This document shows positions 11,781-24,770 of a stretch of 64,000 nt of DNA, one piece after another. The stretch comes from Paralithodes platypus. Its lineage: Eukaryota; Arthropoda; Malacostraca; Decapoda; Lithodidae. The notes beneath the pieces were generated by a model that searched no databases, was not told where the DNA came from, and worked only from the letters and a program-made list of their open reading frames with translations. Within the stretch, counting starts at the first letter, position 1. The number at the start of each line of letters is the position of its first letter. The stretch lies in assembly GCA_032716605.1 (NCBI GenBank), contig CM064530.1, forward strand, positions 3,686,604 through 3,750,603, in the 5' to 3' direction. Made by a program: the position numbers and the translations under genes.

Positions 11781-12145
11781 CAGCCCGTAGCCTAGTAGGT
11801 AGAGCTCTCGTCTCACACACGAGGGGTCGGGGGTTCAATCCCCGGCCGGGCGGAGACAAATTGGGCTTGTCTCCTTTCATGTGTTAGCCTCAGTTCACCT
11901 AGCTGTAAATAGGTACCTGGAATAAGTGGAGGACGTTGTGACGTCCCCTCTGGGGTTGGCAAAAATGGTACAAGGCGAGATGGGTATCATATGGTTCACC
12001 TAAGCTGATGGCTACCTAAGCCTTCGGGCGAGACGGTACCGTCTATAGTGAGAATGGTACCATACAGATCCACCCTAAGCCTTCGTTTCCGATGTCGCCA
12101 ATTGGCTAAAATACAGACTACACACACATCCACAGCCATTCCAAC
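11781..12145 (+). mobile_element. tRNA-Val-derived SINE, full length
   Basis: The head at about 11782-11853 reads as a tRNA: tagcctagtaggtagagc (D arm), an anticodon stem ctcgt/acgag around loop ctcacac (anticodon CAC, Val), and gggggttcaatcccc (T arm). The acceptor pairs over five bases (gcccg/cgggc), then is mismatched. A SINE body follows, repeated at 10918-11105. It is more likely a SINE than a functional tRNA because of the acceptor mismatches and the repeated body. Confidence 0.7.
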
Positions 12146-12254
12146 GATACATATAACGCCTACACATATAGGAGGCGGGAAATAACGAGCATGCTCACTC
12201 CCGCAATACAACTAGAGTAAGTACAACTAGACTAAGTACACACCGTGAGAGACA

Positions 12255-12640
12255 GTAGTAGTTGTAGGTCGGAAAGATTTTGCCTTTACAACGGCACTTT
12301 CCTAGGTTTTGATTTTATAACTATTGCAATTACAATTTCAATGGTCAATATACAGGAGGCGCTACAATATTGGTAAAAAATTAAGCTCAATAGCATGTGA
12401 TTAAGCGATTTTTCTCCAACATTTGTAAATCACATTCTTTGTTTTATTGATTTTTTCTTCCTCAAAGAGCAGTTCTCCTATCAGCTTGTCTTCATCTTCT
12501 AGCCTATGTACGTCCTCTGAAATAGTGGTTCTCCTTTTCTTTCTTCCTCGAATTCTGTACACCATAATATGAAGTGTTTCAGATCTTCCACTGTTGCTCC
12601 GCACATATCACATGCTGACAACCGAACGGACATAGGCTAT
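12255..12640 (-). pseudogene. Non-LTR retrotransposon ORF2 C-terminal fragment
   Basis: On the minus strand from about 12618 the sequence reads CDMCGATVEDLKHFILWCTE then FEEERK, the Cys-rich C-terminal motif (CxxC...H...C) found after the reverse transcriptase in several LINE clades. Stops soon follow, so this is a dead 3' fragment. Confidence 0.65.
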
Positions 12641-13028
12641 TAACTTACACACGAACACACACACACACATGGGCACATTCCCTCATGAAATTAATTTGCT
12701 CACTCTCTATCAATGTATCTATCTATCTCCCTACGCATCTCAAAGAGATTGCCCAAAGAATTAATAGCGCTGGTAGTGAACAAATTGCGACAAGTGGTGG
12801 TATATCATAATAAAGTATAAACAAATAAAAAAAAAAACACACAAATCAAAGTAAGCAAAGCGCGGAGGTCAACAACAATTTTAAGTTCACAACGATCTGA
12901 ACTCCAGATACCGGTAGCACATCGCGGAAATAAAGTATTATATATAATGTTTTCGATTACGCAAGAGCTAGATTCGCTTCAGTAACTTAGGCCTATTACC
13001 TTTTTGGCAAGTAGCGGTATCTATTGAT

Positions 13029-13119
<91 letters not shown>

Positions 13120-13207
13120 CTTTTTTTTTTACGTTCCAACCTAAGGACCAAATTACGATTTCAGGGTATAGAGTACTGTACGGTACGTTAAAGCCATATT
13201 TTAACAC
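12641..13207. other. No gene seen; (AT)n and poly-T tract
   Basis: (AT)n from about 13028 to 13092 followed by poly-T to about 13130, which reads as lysine and Ile-Tyr repeats on the minus strand and is not coding. Confidence 0.6.
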
Positions 13208-13442
13208 TTAACCCTCTCACGTTCTTGACGCAATTTTGAGCCTATTAGGGATACTTTAAAGCCTTTATTACCATCAGGGGTATTTAAAAACTTTTAGTTT
13301 AGTTACTTTAACCTCTGCAGTTGTCTTTGAGTTAGCTGTGGGCAGAAAACTAATTTTGGAGAGGTAATTATAAGAGTGAGAAAACTCTATTTCTTATTGC
13401 TAATCTGGCAACCTTTGCGTCATACGGTCGTGAGAGGGTTAA
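13208..13442 (+). mobile_element. TTAA-bounded MITE, family B
   Basis: Starts ttaaccctctcacgttcttg and ends gtcgtgagagggttaa, giving a complete copy with clean TTAA at both sides. Confidence 0.85.
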
Positions 13443-13754
13443 TAAACGTGACATACGGCACCGGTACTACATAGGCTAACAAATACACCGTAGGCCTACT
13501 ATACAATACCGTACCATATACAGTAACAGTAGGCTATATATATATATACATATATACTGTATATATATCAGTAATAATCCTATTCATGAAATCCAATGGG
13601 TTAACCATAAGAAAGAGTTCACCATCCAATGAAAGGGATAGGTTCGGCTAGTTTAGGCTAATCAGAGCTTTCTAGCCTAGTTAATATAGGCTACCGGTAC
13701 CCTTTGACCTAAACTAAACTAGGCTAACATATCCTTCCTATAATCTGTACCACA

Positions 13755-13975
13755 TAGGTTGGCCAGAAATTGTATCCCCTAATCTCTGTAACTAAACAAT
13801 AAAGACTAGAGCAAATGGGCTTTAAATGTAGCCTACACATCTTTAAATGTAGCCTACACATCTTTTCCTTGGCTTTCCACCAAGTAAAAATATTAGCTCG
13901 ATTACTTAAGTAGTTCGTAGTTATAGAGGTTAATCTTCAAGAGTTTTGGCCTACTTACTTTGAATAGATTATAGC
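13755..13975 (+). mobile_element. MITE family F, degenerate
   Basis: ggttggccagaaattgt at the left and agttttggcctacttac at the right surround the F core (gactagagcaaatgggcttt, tattagctcgattactta). A short internal duplication (ttaaatgtagcctacacatc twice) is present. Confidence 0.6.
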
Positions 13976-14344
13976 TTACCTAACCTTAACCTTAAGTTTA
14001 CCAAAAGGGCACCAGCGTAGGCTACTGGACGGGTTACGCCGTTACGGTAATATGAACGTATGTTCTTATATAATGAACACTCACCAAACTCAATAGAAAA
14101 ATAGAGAGAGAACCTTTACGACACTCTTAGAACATAAGGATAGGCCTAACATAAGAAAACGAGTCTGCAGAGAGCCGATTAGCCCACACATTAGATCCCA
14201 ACCCATCTCGTCTTAAACATTGTTTCACGGGCATTCAACATTCGGCAGGCATTAGGCTATAACCGCCCAGACCAAGCCAAAACATACACATACTGATGGG
14301 AAAAGTGTGACATGACGTATTTTGGGTCTTATACCATGGACATA

Positions 14345-14901
14345 TTAACCCTTTAAGTACCAGCGACGTGTTCAATTGTATTCTAGCTAGCCTACAATAC
14401 ATTTAAACGATATTATGCAGCTGAGAAAGGATCTGCAGTAGCCTAGTTAACCTAGTTAAACGGGTTGGTTGAGATAGTTTGAAGCCTTCATATTGAGGTC
14501 CTTCCTTAGCTGAATAAAATCGTCTAATAGTTGCCAGAACAGGGTGTCAATCCACAAAATATGAATTGTGTTATCATTATGGTTTATTATTTTGTTATTA
14601 TAGCGCGGCGAAGGCGCGAGCTCTAGGGGGGTCCGGGGGCATGCCCCCCAGATTTTTTTTTTGAGAATTTAGGTGTCTAAAACAGTATTTCCTGCAATAA
14701 AAAAACAATCAAGATGGAAAATATGGAGACCAAAATTGTGTCAATTTAGCCTAGACTACTTTTGTTTTGGGGGGGGGGGGGAGTTTCTGTTATTATACAA
14801 AAAGTTCATTGCGTTATCACTCAAAAAAACAGCGTCGTTTGACACCCTGTGCAGCAGCCAGAATATGATGAAAAGGACGTCGCCGGTACAGCAGGGGTTA
14901 A
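14345..14901. mobile_element. Family A MITE interrupted by another DNA element
   Basis: The left half (ttaaccctttaagtaccagc, gacgtg) and right half (aaaaggacgtcgccggtaca, gcaggggttaa) are separated by 14540-14849. Confidence 0.75.
14540..14849. mobile_element. 310-bp inverted-repeat element inside a family A MITE
   Basis: Terminal inverted repeats cagggtgtcaa and ttgacaccctg. The interior has a short GC-rich block (ggggggtccgggggcatgcc) and a G run. The host motif gccagaa occurs on both sides, compatible with a short target duplication. It has no coding capacity; the superfamily is undecided (hAT-like ends are possible). Confidence 0.65.
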
Positions 14902-16579
<1,678 letters not shown>

Positions 16580-16915
16580 AGGGAGGATAGGCCGTTTTTT
16601 CTGGCACCCTTCTCCCTCGTGCTTTGAGATTATAAGATGTTCGCCCCATTAGTTTGTAAATTTCAAGAGCTTTTGTCCCATTTCTTCATCAATATCAACA
16701 CCTTTCGTCCCATTTAGGTGTCGATTTTTTCCTGGCGAGCGATAGCAAACCTGTAATTTCAGAGGAACTGGCCTTCGGCCAGAAAATGTTTCTACCGATA
16801 AATGTAGGCCTACACATTTATCTTGATGGGGGGGGGGGGGCGTCTTTTAAGCTTAATAGAGGCCTAGGAAATAAACTAAACTCCTCCCTTAAGATGGGGA
16901 TGAGTCAATTTATCG
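16580..16915 (+). repeat. Repeat family D
   Basis: ttttctggcacccttctccc, catcaatatcaacacctttc, ttcctggcgagcgatagc, then a G run and taatagaggcctaggaaata. Confidence 0.65.
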
Positions 16916-17114
16916 CTAGCTTAAAAGAAAAAACAGGCTATAGGAAGGTCCCTTAGTGTAAAGTAAATAGCGAATCATATACACACGCTGTAATATGTAT
17001 CAAATGTCAACAATAGTCTTCTCTCAGTGATTGAAGTTGCAGTCAGAAGAGATTAAAACCTACGAATTGCACATATTGTTTAATATCATTATAATTATTA
17101 GTTGTGGTTTTATA

Positions 17115-17324
17115 AGCCCGTTCAAAACCCGACTAGGCCTTTCTTTTCGGTTTTCTGGCCATTAATAGACTATTCTAATCAGATTACGAAGGGTATATGT
17201 AAGTCAGAGGGTAAATTGAGATACTCTTTACTCTTATAATTCCCAAAGATCCTTTCTAAAATGTAAATAATCGGCAAATGATAGCCAAAACGAAATGTCA
17301 TAATTTTCAAAGGGTTAGTTGTTT
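17115..17324. mobile_element. Family A MITE, degenerate ends
   Basis: Internal inverted motifs are clear (ctattctaatcagattacga; ccaaagatcctttct; atcggcaaatgatagcc), while the terminal TTAA are eroded. Confidence 0.55.
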
Positions 17325-17439
17325 GGCTTCATTTTGTGGTATTAAATTTTGTAATCCCACTCCACTATTTGTTATTATATTTGCCAATAATGAATGCTAA
17401 GATTGTGTGATTATTTGGAAGTGTCTGTTTGTTTATATA

Positions 17440-17577
17440 TTACTCTATATATTTATTTTGTTGTTGTGTGTTCATTGTTTTCTGTTGTGTTGTCCCTATT
17501 CTGGCTGTCTTGAGTCCCCCCCCCCCCTCCACCCTCCCCCTAAATAAATAGGAAAAGTGGGGATTGGGCCTGAGTAT

Positions 17578-17611
<34 letters not shown>
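17440..17611 (+). mobile_element. Non-LTR element 3' end with (GATA)n tail
   Basis: gtggggattgggcctgag followed by tatatagatagataga matches the 3' end at 32100-32185. A non-LTR retrotransposon tail is inferred. Confidence 0.6.
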
Positions 17612-17739
17612 TTGTCTTTATAGTGTGTCGTTCCTCTTCTGGTTTGTTTATTTTGAAAGTTTTACACTAACATTTTTAGTACGATAAATAAATTCACTCG
17701 ATTTGATCCTAGTGAGGTCTTTGTGGACTTCCCCTGTTT

Positions 17740-18125
17740 CGTTACATTCGTTTGGATATTTTAAGACGTTTCACCTCAATAGTTTGACGATATTATGACG
17801 CTTCGAACCTATCGTTTTTTATGGACCCCCTTCTCCCTCGTTTTTAGCCGCATAAGTATTCAGATTTAAGACGTTTGCCCCATTACTTTGGCGATTTAAA
17901 GACCTTTCGCCCCATTTATGTCAAAATCAAGACATTTCGCGCCAATTAGGTGTCGAATTTTCCTTGGTGAGGGATAGAGAGCCAGTAATAATTTTTCTAC
18001 CGAAAAATGTACAAATTTATTTCGAAGGGTTGTTGTTATGGTCGAAGGTTGGTTGTGTTTATTTAAGCTTGATAGAGGTCTAGGGAGCAAAACAAATATA
18101 TATATATATAAACATAAATATATGA
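17740..18125 (+). repeat. Repeat family D
   Basis: cccccttctccctcgttttt, cgccccatttatgtc, aggtgtcgaattttccttgg and gatagaggtctagggagcaa are present. Confidence 0.6.
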
Positions 18126-18139
18126 AGAATAAATAAGAT

Positions 18140-18350
18140 CATGACGTACTATGGCAGTTTATTCTGGTTATCATTAGACGATTATATACATTTTAGGAAG
18201 AACGTGTGGGAATTATAAGGGTACAGAGTCTACAGACTATCTCAATTAACCCTCTGACTGACTTATACCTTTCCTAAAACTAATAAAATCGTCTAATAAC
18301 AGCCAGAAAACAGAAAAGAAACGCGTCATCGGATCTTAAAAAGGGTAATG
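18140..18350. mobile_element. Family A MITE, eroded ends
   Basis: Contains atcattagacgattatatac and aaatcgtctaataacagcca in opposite halves, and acgcgtcatcggatc near the right end. Confidence 0.55.
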
Positions 18351-18815
18351 TTGCTTAAATTAGCATTCTGTTGATACTGGTGCTATTCTCGTTCCAGTTT
18401 TATTCTAGCTGATTTGGCTTTTGTTTATCGATTTACGAACGGCCGTCATCACCAGTGTTGCCAGTTTAGCTGCTTTCCCCACTAGATCGAGCTGTAATGT
18501 TTGCTTACACCTAGCAACATGGATTTTAACGATAATCTGGATATTTAAGCCATTTTGAGCGATATTCTGGTTATTTCAGCCACTTTGAGCGATATTCAGG
18601 AGCTATAAGCTATTTTAATGGATATTCTAGAGGTTGTGGTATTACTCTAGCGATTTTCAGCATTGTTTACCAGATACCGACCTTCTAGCGATTTTTGCGA
18701 ACGGATCTAGCGGTATTGTGTGTTTTTGATTAATAAACGCCCATGAATATCTCCAGGTCCAATGACTTTTATATAGAAGCGCTTTTTCCCGTAATCACTT
18801 TTCGCAATAATTGAC
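18351..18815. repeat. Short degenerate direct repeats, no gene
   Basis: About 18530-18660 holds diverged ~33-bp repeats (taagccattttgagcgatat, tcagccactttgagcgatat). No coding content. Confidence 0.45.
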
Positions 18816-19027
18816 CACTTGCGAGTTTCAGGCTATAAGGGAAGTTGGAGTCATACACATCGCTATAAAACAGAAATGCAACGTAGGTTTCTGGTGGATT
18901 CAAAGTACAGTATGTTGCATTGGGTTTTATGGGTTTATAAATGTACATCGACCGTGTTTTAGCTGGTAATTCTATAAAATATTGAGGTATACAGCTCCAA
19001 CTTCCTTATAGACTGAAACTCGCAAGA
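18816..19027. mobile_element. Inverted-repeat MITE, family G
   Basis: Arms of about 32 bases, cttgcgagtttcag and gggaagttggag at the left, ctccaacttcctt and ctgaaactcgcaag at the right. The loop is about 140 bp. A family A MITE begins 3 bases later. Confidence 0.75.
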
Positions 19028-19029
19028 CG

Positions 19030-19232
19030 TTAACCCATTCAGCACGATAGCACCTGTTTACCTTTGATTCTGGCTAAAATTAGACGATTTTATGCAGCTC
19101 AAGAACAACCTACGATATCCAGAGGGTTTATTGAGATCGTATTGGAGTCCCACTGATAGATTATAATATATGCTACAGAAAACGGTCTACTGGTAATCAG
19201 AAGAATAGGATGGAAACTACGTCATCGTGCTG
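19030..19232. mobile_element. Palindromic TTAA MITE, family A
   Basis: ttaacccattcagcacgata at the left, cgtcatcgtgctgaaggatt at the right. Confidence 0.7.
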
Positions 19233-19619
19233 AAGGATTGAAGGGGGAGTTTTTAAGTTTGTTGCCTACACTATCACGTTTAACCCCCCCCCCCCCCCAG
19301 AAACCCTTCGAGATCAATTTGTACATTATTCGGCATAACAAAACAAAAGAAGTCCCATCCGTCCTTCTAAATTACAATCTTGTTAACGCTCTCGATTCCT
19401 CTGACTTTCATAATTACATATACCCATTTAATTTATATAATAGCCAGAAAACAGTAAAGAAAATGGGTCATATAATCTTGAGAGAGTAAAGTTATGAGAG
19501 GTTGGGGGTCGGGATCGCTGGTCTAGGCTACCTATAATGGACAGGGTATAGTCACGGAAAATAGTGCAAGTTACCAGAAAATACGGGAATAATAATCTTC
19601 ATGCAAATCTAACTTTCAG

Positions 19620-19748
19620 AGGGTGTTTTTTTCTGGACCCCCTTCTCCCTCATGTTTAGCCCTATCACTTTTGAGATGTTAAGATGTTCGCCCCATTAGT
19701 TTGGCGATTTAAGTCCTTTCACCTTTTTTTTTTTAAGATCTTTCGTAG
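19620..19748 (+). repeat. Repeat family D, truncated
   Basis: tttttctggacccccttctc and ccattagtttggcgatttaa are followed directly by a poly-T run and the 39-bp minisatellite. An inverse piece of D also lies at 19238-19350. Confidence 0.55.
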
Positions 19749-19754
19749 CATTAT

Positions 19755-20264
19755 GTGGAGTACTGTGGCTAGAGAAAACGGGAGACGATATAAATTCCTT
19801 ACTGTGGCTAAAGAAAACGGGAAGCGGTATAAATTCCTTACTGTAGCTAAAGAAAACGGGAGGCCGTATAAATTCCTTACTGTGGCTAAAGAAAACGGGA
19901 GGTGGTATAAATTCCTTACTGTGGGCAAAGAAAACGGGAGGCGGTATAAAGTCCATACTGTGGCTAAAGAAAACGGGAGGCGGTATAAAGTCCTTACTAT
20001 GGATAAAAAAAAACAGGTGGTATAAATTCCTTACTGTGGCTAAAGAAAACGGGAGGTGGTATAAATTCCTCACTGTGGCTAAAGAAAACGAGAGGCATAA
20101 TAAATTCCTCACTGTGGCTAAAGAAAACGAGAGGCGGTATAAATTCCTAACTGTGGCTAAAGAAAACGGGAGGCGGTATAAATTCCTAACTGGCTAAAGA
20201 AAACGGAAGGCGGTATAAATTCCTCACTGTGGCTAAACAAAACGGGAGGCGATATAAATTACTC
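19755..20264 (+). repeat. 39-bp minisatellite, 13 units
   Basis: The unit is actgtggctaaagaaaacgg plus gaggcggtataaattcctt (39 bp). Because 39 is a multiple of three the array stays open as a 13-residue repeat (TVAKENGRRYKFL), but it starts inside a family D repeat and has a frame break near 20000, so a gene is not supported. Confidence 0.9.
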
Positions 20265-20333
20265 ACTTCCGCCTTGCATAAAAAGTACATATGAGTAAAT
20301 AGATCCTGGACAACTGCTATAGTCTGTTTGTTG

Positions 20334-20521
20334 TAGGTTGGGCAGAAATCGTAACCTCTAAACTCTGTAACTCAAAATGGGCTAGAGCAAATGAGCTGTC
20401 AATGTCCACACCTATTCCCTAGCCAAGTCTTCATAATGATTAGGTAGAAATATTAGCTCAATTACTCTAGTCCTTTTTGAGTTATGGGAGATTAGAGGTT
20501 ACGATTTCTGCCCACCCTACC
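20334..20521. mobile_element. MITE family F, variant with cgatttctgccca ends
   Basis: gttgggcagaaatcgtaacc at the left pairs with ggttacgatttctgcccacc at the right. The core has gggctagagcaaatgagctg and attagctcaattactct. Confidence 0.75.
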
Positions 20522-20544
20522 GACCATAGTACACTGAAATATTA

Positions 20545-20690
20545 TGGTAGCTTAGGAAGGGTAGGCCTATATGGAAGTCAAAGGGTTAATTGAGATGTCT
20601 TTTTACCCTTATAGTTCCACAGATTCTTCCTAGATTGTATTAAATCTCTCTAACACACCTAAATTCCCTCTAATGTACCTTGATTTTGGC
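20545..20690. mobile_element. Partial family A MITE
   Basis: taggaagggtaggcctatat, gtcaaagggttaattgagat and cacagattcttcctagattg are the central part of family A; both ends are missing. Confidence 0.5.
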
Positions 20691-20873
20691 TTTCTATTAC
20701 TCTTTCATCCTGGGGGGGCGGGGGGGGGAACACATGTTACAGGCAGCTTTGCCTTTTGTCTCCTTCATGACGGTACGAAAGGGGTAATTAAACTGTCCAA
20801 AATAATACGTAATTATAAAGGTATTTAACCCTTGTAATATGAGTATGAACATTATAATGACTGTAGTCCGTTC

Positions 20874-21066
20874 ATTCTAGGTTGGGCAGAAATCGTAACC
20901 CCTAACCTCCAATAACTCAAAAAGGACTTCCGTAATCGAAATAATATTGTTACCAAATAGGAAGACTTGCCTAGGGCATATGTGTATAAATTGACAGCTC
21001 ATTTGCTTTAGCCCTTTTTGAGTTACAGAGGTTGGAGGTAACGATTTCTGCCCAACCTAGAATGAA
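20874..21066. mobile_element. MITE family F, inverted core
   Basis: ctaggttgggcagaaatcgt at the left and gatttctgcccaacctag at the right. The core is in the opposite orientation to the copy at 20334. Confidence 0.75.
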
Positions 21067-21085
21067 CGGAGGACTATATCAATAT

Positions 21086-21284
21086 ACCAGATAATAATAT
21101 ATACATTTGTTACCCCCATAAATAATATATACATTTGTTACCTCCATAAATAATATACATGTGTTACCCCCATAAATAATATACATTTGTTACCCCCATA
21201 AATAATATATACATTTGTTACCCCCATAAATAATATACATGTGTTACCCCCATAAATAATATACATTTGTTACCCCCATAAAGC
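21086..21284 (+). repeat. 27-29-bp tandem repeat, about 7 units
   Basis: Units of tacccccataaataatatat plus acatttgt, varying in one TA step and in atttgt/atgtgt. Confidence 0.9.
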
Positions 21285-21309
21285 CCATAGACAAGATAAT
21301 GCTGGAATC

Positions 21310-21692
21310 TCCTTGAAGGGGAGGTGGGTCGTTTTTCTGGTCCCCCTTCTTCCTCATGTTTAGCCTTATTAGGTTTCAGATTTCAAGCTGTTCGACCCAT
21401 TAGTTTGGAGATTTTAAGACCTTTCGCCCCATTTCTTTGTCAATATGTAGACTTTCAGTGTCATTGAGGTGTCGAGTTTTTCCTGGCGAGCGATAGCGAG
21501 CCTGTAATTTAAGAGGAACCGGCTTTCGGCCAGGAAAGTTTTCTATCGAAAAATGTACAAATTTATCTTGAAAGAGGGTCTTGGGTGGGTGTTTTTTTCA
21601 GCTTGATGAAGGTCTAGGGAGGAAACTAACAAATTAATATAAAAATACATATATGAGCAAATATAGCCTATACGCCCATCCCCTCCCCTTAA
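21310..21692 (+). repeat. Repeat family D, near complete
   Basis: Inverted ends: aaggggaggtgggtcg at the left against cccatcccctccccttaa at the right. The body carries ttcttcctcatgtttagcc, cctggcgagcgatagcgagc and gatgaaggtctagggaggaa. This copy best defines the family as a TIR element of ~380 bp. Confidence 0.7.
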
Positions 21693-21854
21693 TTTCTTCA
21701 TTTTCATTACTAAATCGAAAAATTTGGCTTTTCGTCTCCAAAGTGGCGATACTGAGAAGACTTGTCCGGTTTCTGTATCGTATAGGGTCTTTAGAAGGGA
21801 ATGGTAAATGTGTGTGATTTGGCTAGGGGGACGGAATGGTGTATTTCCTTTATC

Positions 21855-21855
<1 letters not shown>

Positions 21856-21891
<36 letters not shown>

Positions 21892-21906
21892 GCGAGAGAG
21901 AGAGCG

Positions 21907-21940
<34 letters not shown>

Positions 21941-22094
21941 AAGAGAGGGAGAGAGACAGACGGAGGAGGGTTGTACTGGAGAAGAGATGGAGGAAGGAGA
22001 GAGAGAGAGCGAGAGAAAATGGAAGAGGGTTGTAAGGGATAAGATAGGGGAAGGAAGAGAGGGAGAGAGAGAGAGACAGAAGAGCGTTGTACTG

Positions 22095-22139
<45 letters not shown>

Positions 22140-22310
22140 GGAAGAGGGTTTGCAAGGGATAAGATCTGGGAAGAAGGGAATACATGGAGGAAGGGGAGAT
22201 TTTAGAGATAGTGAAGAGGAGAAGGGAAAGAAGAGGTGTGGAGGAGCAGTAGGAGAAAGAGGAATACGAGGAAAAGTATAATTATTATGTTCCTTCCAAC
22301 AACCAACCAT
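21856..22310 (+). repeat. (GA)n-rich purine array
   Basis: Repeated blocks of (GA)n with cgagcgag interruptions and ~90-bp higher-order units (agatggaggaagg, aaatggaagagggttgtaag). Long RERERE open frames are artefacts. Confidence 0.85.
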
Positions 22311-22390
22311 ACTCCTAAAATCGATTAATGAAATTTACAAACACATGTGGCAGTCCGTGGATTCGAACCCAGGATGCAATAAAAGAGGAG
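22311..22390 (-). mobile_element. tRNA-like SINE fragment
   Basis: On the minus strand gggttcgaatccacgg is a B-box/T-arm-like sequence. The fragment sits between two purine arrays. Confidence 0.45.
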
Positions 22391-22920
22391 GGGGAGAAGT
22401 ACAAGGGAAAGGAGGTGTAGGAGTAGGGGAGGAAATACAAGGACACAGTACCGTAGATGCAAGAGGAGGAGAAGGGGAGGAAGTACAAGGGAAGGGAGGA
22501 ATAAGAAGGGAGGTAGTACGAGGAGAACATAGGAAGGAGAAGAAGATGATGAAGAAGGAGAAGGAGGAGGGGAGGAAGTACAAGAACAGAAGAAGTAGAA
22601 GGAGAAGAAGCCGAAGAAGAAGGAGGAATACAAAGTAGTACAAACTGCAACAGGTCTATTGGTCCTAACGGGGCAGTGTGGATATCAAAACTACTAATCT
22701 ACTGACTACGAGGGAGAGAAAGGGATAGCAGGAGGAGGAGGAGGAGGGGAGGAAGTACAAGGAGAACAGAAGAAGGAGAAGGAGAAACAGATGAAGTAGA
22801 AAGATGGGGAGGAGGAGGAGGAGGAAGTACAAGGAGAACAGAAGAAGGAGAAACAGAAGGAGGGGAAGAAGTACAAGAACAGGAGAAGTAGATGAAGCAG
22901 GAGTAAAAAGGGAAAACCCC
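22391..22920 (+). repeat. Polypurine (GGA/GAA) tract
   Basis: Nearly all purine on the plus strand with recurring ggaggaagtacaagga units. No coding content. Confidence 0.85.
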
Positions 22921-23089
22921 CAGCGCCAGGATTCACTAACCAACCTTTAAAGATGCCATGACCTTTAACGGGAGATTTGTATTGATGTGTTAATTAATTT
23001 ATTTGTTTGTTTATATATGCTGTATGTATTTATTGTATATTTATATATTACTGTCTTTAGTTTCCTCCGAAGACCGCCATCAAGCTTAA

Positions 23090-23760
23090 AAAAGTACCCC
23101 CACCTCTTCTCATTTTTACTATTTTGTCCCTTCTATATTCTGTTGTACTCCTCTCTTTTCTTCTACTCCTTCTCCTCCTCCTTCCACAGTTCCTCTCTCA
23201 CACACTTCTTTGTCACCCTATCATTTTGGCTCCTTACTTGCCCGCACTTCCGTCAGCCAGCACACCTTAGATCTTGGAACCGGTGAACCAACTAAAAGTG
23301 CTGACAATTCCTTCTTTTTGTTATCCTTTCTTGTCTCCTCCCTCCTCCGACTCTCCTATAGGTTTCTCTCTTTCTCCTCCTTCCTTCCTTGTTTTCCCTT
23401 TTTCCTCCTCTTCCCTTCCTTGTTTTCCCTTCTTTCCTCCCCCTTCCTTTCTGCTTTCCTCCTCCTTCCTTCCTTCCTTTACCTTCTTTCCTCCTCTTCC
23501 CTTCCTTGTTTTCCCTTCTTTCTACATACTTTGTTCCTTCTCTTCCCTTCTTTCCTCCTTCCTTCCGTCTTTTCCCCTTTTTCCCCATCCTTCCTTGTTT
23601 TCCTTCTTTCCTCCTTCCTTCTTTCTGTTCCCTTCTTTCCTCCTTCCTTCCTTCTTTTCCCTTCGTTCCTCCTTATTGCTCTCTGATCACCACCTTCCTC
23701 CTCCCTCAACCCGTTTATTTCTCCCCCTCCCTCTCCTCGCGCCCACCTCTCCTCCACCCT
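23090..23760 (+). repeat. Polypyrimidine tract with TTCC units
   Basis: Repeats of ccttccttccttttccct and tctttcctcc over about 450 bases at 23290-23690. It is the strand complement in character of the purine tract 400-900 bases upstream. Confidence 0.85.
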
Positions 23761-23899
23761 ATAATTTTGGCTCCTTCGCTGGTTGCAATTCCGTCAACCT
23801 GGACACCTCAGTCATTCTGGGACCAGGGGAACACCAACAAGTGCTCGGCGGGAGAGGTGAACGAACCGAAGGACATTATACCGCTCACATACTCACCAT

Positions 23900-24380
23900 A
23901 TAAATCACTCGAGCGAAACTGTACACAAAACAAAGAGGGCATTTCACCAAGAGAACACAATGCATTATATATTGTTTATTTACTTGTGTGTGTGTGTGTG
24001 TGTGTGTGTAAACTATGTATTTTAACTGTCTGTACACAAAGCAACAAGGAAATTTCACCAAGAAAACATAATTATCATCTATTATTTATGTACTTGTGTG
24101 TGTAACTATTTACTTTTATGTGTATACATTTGTGCAGTCGTACACATAAAATCAACGCTGTGTATGTACCCAACAACAAGGACATTTCACGATGAGATAA
24201 AATCAAACAAAATATTTATTTGTGTGTGTAAATATTTATCTTTATGTGTATATTTATGTGCAGTCGTACACATAAAATCAACTTTGGATATTTCACCAAG
24301 CAAACATATTACAGTATCTTATATTTCTTTACTTGTGTGTGTAGCATTTAATTTGTATGTGTAGTAGGCCTATGTATATA
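23900..24380 (+). repeat. Diverged ~115-bp tandem repeat, about 4 units
   Basis: Each unit has aaggacatttcaccaag-like sequence, then acttgtgtgtgtaa, and two units add gtgcagtcgtacacataaaa. No gene. Confidence 0.65.
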
Positions 24381-24479
24381 CAGTATACAATCAACTCTCA
24401 GTGATTTATGAATGGAATCTAAAACAGTACGAATGAATTACGAGCTTAGTTTGTTAATTAAGAAACAGTTGGTTAATCA

Positions 24480-24770
24480 AAGGAACGAACTTATCCCTTT
24501 CAAGATACGATAACGTATTTATTTACTGTTTTCCGGCTACTATTAAACGATTGTATTCATATTAGGAACGGACGTGCTTTGGCAGTTTATTCTGGCTATC
24601 ATTAGACGATTTTAGACATGTGCTTTGGGAGGATATGTGGAAATGGCAAGGGTAAAGACTAACTCAATCAACCCTCCGACTTCCATATACCGTTCCTAAT
24701 ATAACCTGAATATGGTCGTCTAATAGTAACCCGAAAACATAGTAATGAAATGCGTCATTGTATCTCGGCA
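24480..24770. mobile_element. Composite of two family A MITE pieces
   Basis: Two left-type segments (ctactattaaacgattgtat; ctggctatcattagacgat) stand in series before a single right half. Confidence 0.55.

Noticed and set aside
11782..11853. A functional tRNA-Val gene
   Set aside because: Acceptor stem mismatches and a repeated SINE body directly attached.
19684..20112. A 13-residue repeat protein (TVAKENGRRYKFL)
   Set aside because: It starts inside a family D repeat and breaks its frame within the 39-bp minisatellite; no splice or domain evidence.
21086..21284. CRISPR-like array (also at 25968-26044)
   Set aside because: Simple head-to-tail repeats without unique spacers, in a eukaryotic context.
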